Assembly: GCA_017406005.1 (NCBI GenBank)
Contig: JAFQZI010000073.1
Coordinates: 1 to 52,307 of the forward strand
Direction of reading: 5' to 3'
From: Oscillospiraceae bacterium
Lineage (GTDB): Bacteria; Bacillota; Clostridia; Oscillospirales; Oscillospiraceae
Length of the DNA stretch: 52,307 bases
A program made the position numbers and the translations under genes. The notes under the pieces were generated by a model. The model worked only from the letters and a program-made list of their open reading frames with translations. It was not told the origin of the DNA and made no database searches. Of this stretch, positions 9,275-17,166 are shown one piece after another (the first letter of the stretch is position 1; each line of letters begins with the position of its first letter).

Positions 9275-9302
9275 GCTCGGCAGTTCACATCAACTGCCGA
9301 GC
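9275..9302 (-). terminator. Terminator of the tsaE-tsaB-upp-DUF1015 operon, overlapping its last codons
   Basis: An 11-bp perfect stem (GCTCGGCAGTT / AACTGCCGAGC) with a 6-base loop. On the minus strand it is followed by a long T run (9274 downward), so it mainly serves the minus-strand operon. The TGA of the DUF1015 gene (9290-9292) lies in the loop. On the plus strand it can also stop the preceding gene, with a poorer T tract. Confidence 0.88.
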
Positions 9303-10420
9303 TTTCTGCATTCCATATAATACCGTTTTTCTGCCGCGTGCCCGATCGAGAAACTCTTTTTCGGGAAAGGCCCGTACCTTGCAATACTGTCAAACAGGGT
9401 CGTTTTGTCCAGCGCAGGCAGCAGGATGGCGGCACACTTCTCACGGCGGCCCATCTCGATAGCGGCATCGTCATTGTGGATATAGTCAACAGTTCCGCCA
9501 AAACGGGCGAGATAATTACGGCAAAACCGGTCCGTCCGCGCAATCAAGGAAGCGTAGCTTTCTCCTTCTTCCTGCTTCAGCCGTGCAACCGAAGAACCGA
9601 ACTGACGGACAAACTCTGCTATATCCGTCCCGAAAAGAACCCGGTGGATAGGTTCAAACACAATGGAAGCATCATTGATATTCACGATTTCAGCCAGGGC
9701 ATACCGGTCACCGCATTTTTTTGCAGTAGCAAGGCTGTGATTTCCGTCTCCCACTGCAAGAACAACCGGAGCCGTCTCACGGTAACGGGCAGCAGCCTCG
9801 GCAATAAGCCGCTGAAAAGCCCGGTCGATCCGGTCTGCAGCAGCACCTGTAACCTGCCGGCCGACAAGATGACCTCCTCCGCAATTGAGCTCGAAGTCAT
9901 ACAGAAGCCTGCCTGGTTGAACACTGCTGAAAACATAGTTTTCCGGGTCGTTCATGAAAATCATGATATGGGGCATCTCCAATGGAGCTCCGGTTCTGAT
10001 TTTCACACGGGCAGGAAGGCGCTCTTCAACGGTTCCTTCCGTGGCACGGACCAGAGAAACGGAATCCCTGCTGTAGTCATACTGGTCAAGATCCACCAGC
10101 CCAACGAGCCCCGGCCGTACCATGCCGGAGGGAAGTGTCCTTTCCACAAAGACATAACTGTCATTTACTTCCGTAAAAACGCCGCTTTCCAGATAATCCC
10201 GCATGATACGGTTGATGGATTCGGCTTCCTGGCCTATGTTCCTTGATAAATAGGCTTCGGGAAGCATCATGTGCAGCGTGCTGGGAGCGCTGCCAACGTA
10301 TTGCTCAAGCGCGTCCCAATATTCCGGTTCGGCAGAATGCTGATCGCAGGCAATGACGCTCCATTTTTCCAATTCGACTGAGGGGGAAGGAATCAGAACA
10401 TCAGCCCTGTTAAAAATCAT
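9290..10420 (-). CDS. DUF1015 family protein
   Basis: 376 residues, typical for DUF1015. Conserved family blocks are visible: [16 protein letters not shown] near the N-terminus and [19 protein letters not shown] near residue 220, followed by [19 protein letters not shown]. The family is widespread in Clostridia and Thermotogae and remains poorly defined; a small-molecule kinase role has been suggested for some members, which I cannot test here. Its ATG overlaps the stop of upp by four bases (ATGA), so the two are translationally coupled. That hints at a link with nucleotide or phosphoribosyl metabolism, as inference only. Confidence 0.88.
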   Translation of the reverse strand: MIFNRADVLIPSPSVELEKWSVIACDQHSAEPEYWDALEQYVGSAPSTLHMMLPEAYLSRNIGQEAESINRIMRDYLESGVFTEVNDSYVFVERTLPSGMVRPGLVGLVDLDQYDYSRDSVSLVRATEGTVEERLPARVKIRTGAPLEMPHIMIFMNDPENYVFSSVQPGRLLYDFELNCGGGHLVGRQVTGAAADRIDRAFQRLIAEAAARYRETAPVVLAVGDGNHSLATAKKCGDRYALAEIVNINDASIVFEPIHRVLFGTDIAEFVRQFGSSVARLKQEEGESYASLIARTDRFCRNYLARFGGTVDYIHNDDAAIEMGRREKCAAILLPALDKTTLFDSIARYGPFPKKSFSIGHAAEKRYYMECRKLGS

Positions 10421-11046
10421 TTTGTTCCGAAGATTCTGTCACCCGCATCGCCGAGACCGGGGACGATGTAGCCGTGATCATTCAGCCTTTCGTCAAGAGC
10501 GGCCACATAGATATCAACATCAGGATGATCCTGCTGCATTTTGGCAACGCCCTCAGGTGCTCCGATGACGCACATAAGCTTGATATGCTGTACGCCGGCA
10601 TCTTTAAGGAAGGTGATCGCCGCTGAAGCGGAACCGCCGGTTGCCAGCATCGGGTCGACCACGATGACATCACGCTCTGTAATGTCGGGGGGCATTTTAA
10701 AGTAATACTTAACAGGCTGGAGCGTATCCGGATCGCGGAACAACCCGATATGGCCAACCTTGACATTCGGGATCATGTTGACCATGCCGTCAACAAGGCC
10801 GAGGCCTGCACGCAGAATCGGCACAATGGCCAGCTTCTTTCCGGCAATACGTTTGCAGTGGGCAGTTGCTACAGGGGTTTCCACATCTACATCCTCGAGA
10901 GGGAGGTCGCGGGTGCATTCGTAGCACATCAGCATGGCGATCTCGGAGATCAGCTCACGGAATTCCTTAACACTTGTGCGCTTGTCTCTCAGTATCGAGA
11001 GCTTGTGCTGGATCAGCGGATGGTCGAATACGAATAATTTGCTCAT
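10417..11046 (-). CDS. upp: Uracil phosphoribosyltransferase
   Basis: 209 residues, the standard size. It converts uracil and PRPP to UMP in pyrimidine salvage. The PRPP loop is [19 protein letters not shown], the family's [13 protein letters not shown] is near residue 76, and the C-terminal uracil-binding segment is [13 protein letters not shown]. The start ATG 11046 follows AGGAGTGTTAACCA. The gene lies 45 bases after tsaB and overlaps the DUF1015 gene by 4 bases. Uridine phosphorylase (udp) at 28.5-29.3 kb would supply its uracil substrate. Confidence 0.98.
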   Translation of the reverse strand: MSKLFVFDHPLIQHKLSILRDKRTSVKEFRELISEIAMLMCYECTRDLPLEDVDVETPVATAHCKRIAGKKLAIVPILRAGLGLVDGMVNMIPNVKVGHIGLFRDPDTLQPVKYYFKMPPDITERDVIVVDPMLATGGSASAAITFLKDAGVQHIKLMCVIGAPEGVAKMQQDHPDVDIYVAALDERLNDHGYIVPGLGDAGDRIFGTK

Positions 11047-11091
11047 TGGTTAACACTCCTGTATTAAAAATTTGGGGATACGAAATTATAA

Positions 11092-11793
11092 TTAGGTGTT
11101 TGCCTCGCGGGCCAACCGTTCCTGTCGTTCCCGTTCAGCCTGCGAAAGCCTGAGATAAACCGGCAGTAAGCTGTCTGCATTTCCCGGCGTCTTTTCCTGT
11201 GCAGCCATTGCAACACCCCAGGCACTCTGCATCACGAGGTTAGAAGGAGCTTCCCGCCATGGAATCGAGTTAGCAGAGAAGTATGCAGCAGTGATTTTTG
11301 CGCCGTCACCCACCAGAAAAACACTTTCTCCGAGTTCTTCTGTTTCATGACGCAGTTCCTCGAGTGATATGGCCCTGTCTTCTGTCAGTCGTACCGGGAT
11401 CCCGTTCTGAATCCGGAACATCGCATGATAAACCTGGTTTCTTCGCGCGTCCATAACAGCGCAAATGGTTCCCCCCGCCGAAATACCGTGCCAAGCCATA
11501 GCCTCCAGCGTGGAAACGCCGATGCAGGGTTTTTCCAGCGCCCAGGCAAGGCCTTTTACCGTTGCAATCCCGATGCGAATCCCCGTAAAGGAGCCTGGCC
11601 CGTGGGCACAGGCAATCAGGTCGATATCATTCAGGGAAACACCGGAGTTTTTCAGCATATCTTCCGCCATCGGCAACAGGGTTCTGCTGTGTGTAAGTCC
11701 GGAGCATTGGATGGATTGTGCAAACAATTCACCGTCACGCACGAGTGCTGCAGAAGCGGCTTTTGCGGAAGATTCAAAAGCGAGCGTCAGCAT
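11092..11793 (-). CDS. tsaB: tRNA threonylcarbamoyladenosine biosynthesis protein TsaB
   Basis: 233 residues from ATG 11793, which has AAGGA about 8 bases upstream; a start at 11814 would lie before this Shine-Dalgarno. TsaB is the scaffold partner of TsaD in t6A37 modification of ANN-decoding tRNAs. The ASKHA-fold block ACAHGPGSFTGIRIGIATVKG is diagnostic, as is the N-terminal MLTLAFESSAKAASAALV. Its start overlaps the end of tsaE by 7 bases. The usual downstream partners rimI and tsaD are absent; upp follows instead. Confidence 0.95.
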   Translation of the reverse strand: MLTLAFESSAKAASAALVRDGELFAQSIQCSGLTHSRTLLPMAEDMLKNSGVSLNDIDLIACAHGPGSFTGIRIGIATVKGLAWALEKPCIGVSTLEAMAWHGISAGGTICAVMDARRNQVYHAMFRIQNGIPVRLTEDRAISLEELRHETEELGESVFLVGDGAKITAAYFSANSIPWREAPSNLVMQSAWGVAMAAQEKTPGNADSLLPVYLRLSQAERERQERLAREANT

Positions 11794-12206
11794 ATGGTTA
11801 TCCTTCTGGAGCAATCACCGGTCTTTTCGATGGTTACATTGATTTCATCACCGAAAAAGGCATCCTGTACGTTTTCGCTCCATTCTACGGCACAGACAGC
11901 TCCGCGATTCAGATAATCCTCCCAGCCGATATCAAAAAGTTCATCGGCAGAGGAGAGTCGGTACATATCAAAATGAATCAGCTCCCGCTCGCCGGGGTAT
12001 TCATTCACAATCGTAAAAGTCGGGCTGGAGACATGGGCATCCAGACCCATCCCACGCGCCATCCCGCGGACAAATGCCGTTTTGCCCGCACCGAGATCTC
12101 CATACATGGTGACTACGCTGCCAGGCGGAAGACCCTTAGCAAAAGCTGCACCGATTTCTTCTGTCTCTTTTTCACTGTTGCTGATATATTCTGTCAATGG
12201 ATACAC
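11787..12206 (-). CDS. tsaE: tRNA threonylcarbamoyladenosine biosynthesis ATPase TsaE
   Basis: About 139 residues if GTG 12206 is used. Longer starts at GTG 12248 and ATG 12284 exist, but both fall at or upstream of a TGGTATAAT extended -10 on the minus strand (12249-12257), and neither has a Shine-Dalgarno. From GTG 12206 the spacing to the P-loop also fits the family. Motifs: Walker A GDLGAGKTAFVRG, switch-like SSPTFTIVNEY, LIHFDMYRL and AVEWSENV. TsaE is the ATPase that resets the TsaB-TsaD complex in t6A synthesis. The exact start is uncertain. Confidence 0.9.
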   Translation of the reverse strand: MYPLTEYISNSEKETEEIGAAFAKGLPPGSVVTMYGDLGAGKTAFVRGMARGMGLDAHVSSPTFTIVNEYPGERELIHFDMYRLSSADELFDIGWEDYLNRGAVCAVEWSENVQDAFFGDEINVTIEKTGDCSRRITIC

Positions 12207-12248
12207 CTGGCCGTCCGCCGGCCGAATACGAATTTTTATTTCGTTCAC

Positions 12249-12257
12249 ATTATACCA
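12249..12257 (-). promoter_or_regulatory. Extended -10 promoter of the tsaE operon
   Basis: TGGTATAAT on the minus strand with no good -35 at 17 bases. It faces away from the rodA promoter, and the two make a divergent pair. Confidence 0.5.
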
Positions 12258-12269
12258 CGCCTGACGCCG

Positions 12270-12298
12270 TTGCGTAAAGTGCAATCTTGTGATAAAAT
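12270..12298 (+). promoter_or_regulatory. Promoter of rodA
   Basis: TTGCGT (12270-12275), a 17-base spacer and TAAAAT (12293-12298). Transcription would begin near 12305, just upstream of the candidate ATT start of rodA. Confidence 0.5.
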
Positions 12299-12344
12299 GT
12301 AAAACTGCAGTGAAACAGCCTTTTCGGAAAGGTGGTGCCCTGAA

Positions 12345-13493
12345 ATTAAAAAGTTCAGGCCTTATATAAAACAGTTCTTTGATCGGGCGGATATATTTCT
12401 TCTTGCAATCTGTACGGTCAGTTCCATCTATGGCATCTTCATGGTTCGCCGGGCAGTCCTGGCAATGGATGGCAGTACATTCCTATCGAACCCGACCAAA
12501 TATATCCTCGTTCAGGTCTTCTCCATGTTCATCGGGATCGGCGCATTTATCGTGATGACGATTATCGATGCCGACATTCTTGGAGAGCAATGGAGAATCC
12601 TCTGCATACTCAACGTGGGGCTCATCATAGCACTGGTCATTTTCGGTGCGGATGACGGCACCGGCAACAAGGCATGGATCCGCTTTGCGGGCATCGGTGT
12701 CCAGCCGTCGGAAGTAATTAAAATCTTGTATATCATTGTCTCTGCAAAGCAGATGACATATCTGAAAGATTATAGAGACATCAACTCTTTTTTCTCTGTC
12801 ATGCAGATGGCGCTCCACTTTGCACTGGTCTTCGGCATGATCGTCGTTGTTTCGGCCGACCTTGGCTCTGCTTCTATCCTGCTTTTTGTTTTCCTGGTGA
12901 TGTTCTTTTGCCTCGGGGTAAAGCTATACTGGTTTGCGTTGGGTGGTGCGGCTGTTGCCGCTGTAATTCCCCTTTTATGGACGTATTTTCTCAAAGACTA
13001 TCAGAAAAAAAGGCTGCTCTCCCCATACGATTCGAGTATTGATCCGGACGGCTGGGGCATCTCCTGGCAGACGACGCAGAGCAAGCTTACCCTGGCTTCC
13101 GGCCGCTTGACCGGAGTGGATGCCGAGCATACAAGGACGGTCTTTACCGGTAAACATACTGACTTTATTTTTTCCACGACAGGAGAAACACTGGGCATGC
13201 TGGGGTGCTTGGTGATCATAGCCCTGCTGGTTATTATTATCATCCATATTGCAAGGGTAGGTCTCCACTGCGGCCGAACCTATGATATGCTGATCTGTAT
13301 GGGTATTGCTGGTGCCATGGCGGCTCAAATGTTCATCAACATCGGTATGTGCATCGGGATTACACCGGTTATCGGAATTACGCTTCCGTTTTTCAGTTAC
13401 GGGGGCTCCTCCATGGTTACCATGTATGCTGCTGCGGGCATTGTTTCCGGGATAAAATATAAGTTGAAACCGCAGCATTCGATCTATTCATGA
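12345..13493 (+). CDS. rodA: RodA/FtsW-type peptidoglycan polymerase, RodA-like
   Basis: SEDS family glycosyltransferase that polymerises lipid II during cell elongation; about ten membrane helices. RodA-like blocks: AWIRFAGIGVQPSEVIKI, GKHTDFIFSTTGETLGMLG and LPFFSYGGSSMVTMYAAAG. The first ATG (12441) lies after TM1 sequence. The frame is open from 12303 and encodes KKFRPYIKQFFDRADIFLLA upstream, a normal RodA N-terminus. The frame holds no ATG, GTG or TTG before 12441. ATT 12345 follows GGAAAGGTGG by about 9 bases and would give 382 residues, so I use it as the start. A small sequence error near the N-terminus is the alternative. DUF975 follows after 43 bases. Confidence 0.88.
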   Translation: MKKFRPYIKQFFDRADIFLLAICTVSSIYGIFMVRRAVLAMDGSTFLSNPTKYILVQVFSMFIGIGAFIVMTIIDADILGEQWRILCILNVGLIIALVIFGADDGTGNKAWIRFAGIGVQPSEVIKILYIIVSAKQMTYLKDYRDINSFFSVMQMALHFALVFGMIVVVSADLGSASILLFVFLVMFFCLGVKLYWFALGGAAVAAVIPLLWTYFLKDYQKKRLLSPYDSSIDPDGWGISWQTTQSKLTLASGRLTGVDAEHTRTVFTGKHTDFIFSTTGETLGMLGCLVIIALLVIIIIHIARVGLHCGRTYDMLICMGIAGAMAAQMFINIGMCIGITPVIGITLPFFSYGGSSMVTMYAAAGIVSGIKYKLKPQHSIYS

Positions 13494-13536
13494 AATAATC
13501 GGAAACCTTAGTTCAGTGTGAAAGGAAGTTGATAGG

Positions 13537-14268
13537 ATGATCGACAGGCATTCTCTGAAATCCAAAGCCTGGGAACTCTGCGCAAACGCAGTTCCGAGTG
13601 TAATAGTGGCGGGGTTAATTTATGCTGTGCTTTCCCTGGTAGTCAGCACGCTTTCGGCAAGGCTCATGGGGAACGGTGTGACGGTCGGAGATGTCGGCCG
13701 CGTGATGGACGCATATCAGAACGGCGAATACAGCTATGTTGTCTCCTATGCGTCCCGGTTCCGGCCATCCGGTTTTGCTTCTCTGATTGATATGGCTCTG
13801 CAGTTTGTCATGATGATCGTCTCCGCGGGTTTTGTCATCTTTATTCTGAATACCATTCGAAGAACCAATGCTGTCTATGGCAATCTTCTCGATGGTTTCG
13901 CGATTGCCGGCCGTGTGATTCTTCTTAATATTGTGGAAGGCCTTCTGATCGTCCTGTGGAGCCTCCTTCTCATCGTTCCGGGGATCATCGCTGCCTATCG
14001 ATATCGGATGGCACTGTATCTATTGATTGACCACCCTGAGATGTCGGTTCTGCAATGCCTCCGGGAGAGCAAAGAATTGATGCATGGTCATAAGGCTGAA
14101 CTGTTCCGGCTGGATCTCTCCATGATCGGCTGGTTGCTCCTGGATATGTTTGTTCCTTTTGCCGCTGTATGGACAGCCCCTTACACCAATACCGTCTGGG
14201 CAATGTATTACGAAGCACTAACCAACCGGGGCGGGCAGGAGTCGTTTTCCTTCAATCCGGAGTTATGA
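13537..14268 (+). CDS. DUF975 family membrane protein
   Basis: 243 residues with about six hydrophobic helices. The DUF975 hallmarks are a short N-terminal cytoplasmic start (RHSLKSKAWELCANAVPS) before TM1 and the loop YRMALYLLIDHPEMSVLQC followed by LRESKELMHGHKAELF. Function is not known for the family. A good Shine-Dalgarno (AAAGGAAG) precedes ATG 13537. It follows rodA closely and shares its terminator, so it may serve the cell envelope; that is inference. Confidence 0.88.
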   Translation: MIDRHSLKSKAWELCANAVPSVIVAGLIYAVLSLVVSTLSARLMGNGVTVGDVGRVMDAYQNGEYSYVVSYASRFRPSGFASLIDMALQFVMMIVSAGFVIFILNTIRRTNAVYGNLLDGFAIAGRVILLNIVEGLLIVLWSLLLIVPGIIAAYRYRMALYLLIDHPEMSVLQCLRESKELMHGHKAELFRLDLSMIGWLLLDMFVPFAAVWTAPYTNTVWAMYYEALTNRGGQESFSFNPEL

Positions 14269-14280
14269 CTTGTAAAATAC

Positions 14281-14329
14281 AGCCTTTCAAGCTTGTACAA
14301 GAACCATTGGCTTGAAAGGCTGTTTTTTT
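14281..14329 (+). terminator. Terminator after the DUF975 gene
   Basis: A 12-bp stem AGCCTTTCAAGC / GCTTGAAAGGCT with a 17-base loop, then GTTTTTTT. Confidence 0.9.
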
Positions 14330-14354
14330 GTGCAATTTGCTATTCTCGTTTCTC

Positions 14355-14383
14355 TTGACCTTGGCAAATGAAAGAATTAAAAT
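14355..14383 (+). promoter_or_regulatory. Promoter of the mgl operon
   Basis: TTGACC (14355-14360), a 17-base spacer and TAAAAT (14378-14383), about 68 bases before the mglB ATG. Confidence 0.75.
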
Positions 14384-14391
14384 AATAACAG

Positions 14392-14412
14392 AAATTTGCG
14401 AAAAGCAAATTT
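14392..14412 (+). promoter_or_regulatory. Inverted repeat in the mglB leader, candidate operator or mRNA hairpin
   Basis: AAATTTGC-GAAAA-GCAAATTT, perfect 8-base arms just downstream of the -10 element. Its position suits a repressor operator overlapping the transcript start, or a 5'-stabilising hairpin. A second small repeat, GGGTTTATCCC, follows. Confidence 0.45.
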
Positions 14413-14450
14413 AAAAATGGGTTTATCCCAAAAAAAGAAAGGAATACAAT

Positions 14451-15470
14451 ATGAAAAAGTTCCTCGCAATGGCACTTGCTCTCTGCATGGTCTTTACCCT
14501 TTGCGCAGTAGCCTCTGCAGACGATGTCAAGACGTACAAAGTCGGTGTTTCCATTTACCAGTTTACCGACAACTTCATGACCCTCTATCGTAACGAGATC
14601 GAGAATTACTTCAAATCTCTCGAGACCGACACGGTGAAGTATGAAATCACCATGGCAGACGGCAAGAATGACATGGCTGAGCAGACCAACCAGGTCCAGA
14701 ACTTCATCACCCAGGGCATGGATGTTATCATCCTCAACCTCGTCCAGACCTCTTCCGCTGACGCTGTGATCGATATGGTTGTCGATGCCGGCATTCCTCT
14801 CGTTCTCATCAACCGCGAGCCTCTCGCCTATGATGCAGACGGCAACACCATCGATGAAGCATACGAAGGCATCCTTGACAATCCAACTGTCTGCTACGTC
14901 GGTGCAGATGCTCGCCAGTCCGGTACCTTCCAGGGCCAGATGGTTCTCGCTCTTGACAACAAGGGTGACCTGAATGGTGACGGCAAAGTTTCCTACATCA
15001 TGATCGAAGGTGACCCCGAGAACATTGACGCTCAGTACCGCACCCAGTTCTCCATCAAGGCTCTCACCGATGCCGGTGTTGAAGTAGAAGAGTTGTTCGA
15101 CCAGGTTGGTAACTGGGATCAGACCAAGGGCCAGGAGCTCTGCGCTTCCGCTCTTACCCAGTTTGGTGACAAGGTTGAAGTTGTCTTCTGCAACAACGAT
15201 GCTATGGCACTCGGCGCTGCAACTGCTATTACCGCTGCCGGCCGCACTGTCGGTGAAGACATTTACCTCTACGGTGTTGACGCTCTGGAAGAAGCTGTCC
15301 AGCTCATCAAGGAAGGCGAGATGTCCGGTACTGTTCTGAACGACGCTATGGGCCAGTCTCATGCAGCAGTTGATGTAGCAATCCAGCTTCTCAACGGCGA
15401 AGAGATTCAGAATTACTACTGGGTTGACTATGTCATGGTCGACAAGGCATACGCTGAGGCAAACTATTAA
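14451..15470 (+). CDS. mglB: Galactose/glucose ABC transporter substrate-binding protein
   Basis: 339 residues with a signal peptide ending AVASA before DDVKTYKVGVSIYQF. This is the periplasmic binding protein type 1 fold of the MglB/RbsB family. Family features: MADGKNDMAEQTNQVQNFI, the sugar-contacting LVLINREPL, AVEVVFCNNDAMALGA-type segment and YGVDALEEAVQLIKEG. It delivers galactose or glucose to MglC/MglA. There is no lipobox at the cleavage site, although Gram-positive binding proteins are usually lipoproteins. A Shine-Dalgarno AAAGGAAT precedes ATG 14451. It heads the mglBAC operon. Confidence 0.94.
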   Translation: MKKFLAMALALCMVFTLCAVASADDVKTYKVGVSIYQFTDNFMTLYRNEIENYFKSLETDTVKYEITMADGKNDMAEQTNQVQNFITQGMDVIILNLVQTSSADAVIDMVVDAGIPLVLINREPLAYDADGNTIDEAYEGILDNPTVCYVGADARQSGTFQGQMVLALDNKGDLNGDGKVSYIMIEGDPENIDAQYRTQFSIKALTDAGVEVEELFDQVGNWDQTKGQELCASALTQFGDKVEVVFCNNDAMALGAATAITAAGRTVGEDIYLYGVDALEEAVQLIKEGEMSGTVLNDAMGQSHAAVDVAIQLLNGEEIQNYYWVDYVMVDKAYAEANY

Positions 15471-15513
15471 TCCAAATCGTTCGGCTTATCTTAGCCCCGT
15501 TTGAAGTAGAAAA

Positions 15514-15573
15514 GAAACGGGTGGGCTTCACTGCTCACCCGTTTCCTTCTTGACAGTGTTTTTTGCACTGTTG
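15514..15573 (+). promoter_or_regulatory. Intercistronic stem-loops between mglB and mglA
   Basis: A 13-bp stem (15514-15526 with 15533-15545, one G-T pair) with loop TTCACT, followed by a smaller hairpin ACAGTG-TTTTTTG-CACTGT. The first lacks a T tract directly after it. Such a structure can lower expression of mglA and mglC relative to the binding protein, either by partial termination or by stabilising the mglB mRNA. Confidence 0.6.
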
Positions 15574-15633
15574 CAAAAGCTTGCTGCAATGCAAAGAGCA
15601 TTGATCTGATTTCAAAAGATAGGAGGCATGTAT

Positions 15634-17145
15634 ATGTCTGAATTTGTTCTCGAGATGCGGGACGTTTCCAAGGCATTCCCCGGTGTAAAAGCCCTTGACC
15701 ACGTGCAGCTTCGACTTCGCCCCGGCAAAGTTCATGCATTGATGGGAGAAAACGGCGCAGGCAAGAGCACACTGATGAAGTGCATGTTCGGCATCTATAA
15801 AATGGATGAAGGGCAGATCCTGATTGACGGGCAGCCCGTCCAGATTAAAGACCCTATGGATGCCCTCAGCAAGGGTATTGCCATGGTGCATCAGGAGCTT
15901 CAGCCGATCCCGGCAAGAACCGTCGGCGAGAATATCTTCCTTGGTCGCTATCCGATGAAGAAGGCCCTTGGCTTTATCCCGATTGTTGACCACAAGAAGA
16001 TGTATGCGGATACTGCGGAACTGCTGAAAAAAGTCCGTATGAATTTTGATCCGAAACAGAAGGTCGGCGATCTGAGCGTTTCCCAGATGCAGAGTGTCGA
16101 AATTGCGAAGGCGGTTTCCGCAAACTGCCGTGTTCTGATTCTAGACGAGCCGACATCCTCCCTCACTGCCAACGAAGTCGAAGCCCTCTTCCGTATTGTG
16201 GAAGATCTTAAAGCTGAAGGTGTTGCCATTGTCTATATCTCTCACAAGATGGACGAAATCCTCCGCATCGGCGATGAAGTTACGATCATGCGAGACGGGC
16301 AGTATATCGGCACCTGGCCCGCGAGCGAAATGACGACCGATGATATCATTACCAAGATGGTAGGCCGTGAGCTTACCAATCTCTATCCGGAAAAACATAA
16401 TGTGCCTGGAGAGGTCGTCTTTAAAGTGGAAGATTTTACCTCTATCAATCCCAAGAGCTTCCGCCATGTGAATTTCGAACTTCGGAAGGGTGAAATCCTG
16501 GGTGTCGGCGGGCTGGTCGGTGCGCAGCGTACGGAATTGATGGAAGGCCTCTTCGGCATCCGCTCGCATACGACAGGCAAGGTAACCTATAAAGGCAAGG
16601 AGCTGAAGATCAACCGCCCGAAAGACGGTATTGATCAGGGTGTCGCAATGCTCACGGAGGACAGGCGCGGCAGCGGCATTATGGGTGTTCTGAGTGTGGC
16701 AGACAATATATCCATCGCATCTCTGGACAAATATCTGGATTTCGGTATTTCCATCAACAACAAAAAGGTGGAGCAGCTGGTTCAGGACAATGTCCATAAG
16801 ATGAATATCAAAACGCCGTCTTCCAAGACGCAGATCAAATCGCTATCTGGCGGTAACCAGCAGAAGGTGCTGGTCGGGCGTTGGCTTGCAAACAATCCGG
16901 ATGTCCTCATCCTCGATGAACCGACGCGCGGTATCGATGTCGGTGCCAAGTATGAGATCTACTGCATCATCGAAGAGCTTGCACGCGAAGGCAAGAGCAT
17001 TATCATGATCAGTTCCGAAATGGGTGAGCTGATCGGCATGTCCGACCGGATCATGGTCATGTGTGACGGGCGCGTCACCGGCTTTATTGATGGAAAAGAC
17101 GCTACACAGGAAAATATTATGGCTTTGGCCACACAGTTTGAATAA
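15634..17145 (+). CDS. mglA: Galactose/glucose ABC transporter ATP-binding protein (two ABC domains)
   Basis: 503 residues with two fused ATPase domains, typical of MglA/RbsA. Domain 1: Walker A MGENGAGKSTLMKC, signature LSVSQMQSVEIAKA and Walker B VLILDEPTSSLT. Domain 2 has the degenerate P-loop GGLVGAQRTELMEGLFG, signature LSGGNQQKVLVGRW and VLILDEPTRGIDVGAK. ATG 15634 is chosen because AGGAGG (15621-15626) is 7 bases upstream; ATG 15628 is too close. It energises MglC on the inner face of the membrane. Confidence 0.96.
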   Translation: MSEFVLEMRDVSKAFPGVKALDHVQLRLRPGKVHALMGENGAGKSTLMKCMFGIYKMDEGQILIDGQPVQIKDPMDALSKGIAMVHQELQPIPARTVGENIFLGRYPMKKALGFIPIVDHKKMYADTAELLKKVRMNFDPKQKVGDLSVSQMQSVEIAKAVSANCRVLILDEPTSSLTANEVEALFRIVEDLKAEGVAIVYISHKMDEILRIGDEVTIMRDGQYIGTWPASEMTTDDIITKMVGRELTNLYPEKHNVPGEVVFKVEDFTSINPKSFRHVNFELRKGEILGVGGLVGAQRTELMEGLFGIRSHTTGKVTYKGKELKINRPKDGIDQGVAMLTEDRRGSGIMGVLSVADNISIASLDKYLDFGISINNKKVEQLVQDNVHKMNIKTPSSKTQIKSLSGGNQQKVLVGRWLANNPDVLILDEPTRGIDVGAKYEIYCIIEELAREGKSIIMISSEMGELIGMSDRIMVMCDGRVTGFIDGKDATQENIMALATQFE

Positions 17146-17166
17146 AGAATAGGGGGATCAACCAAA

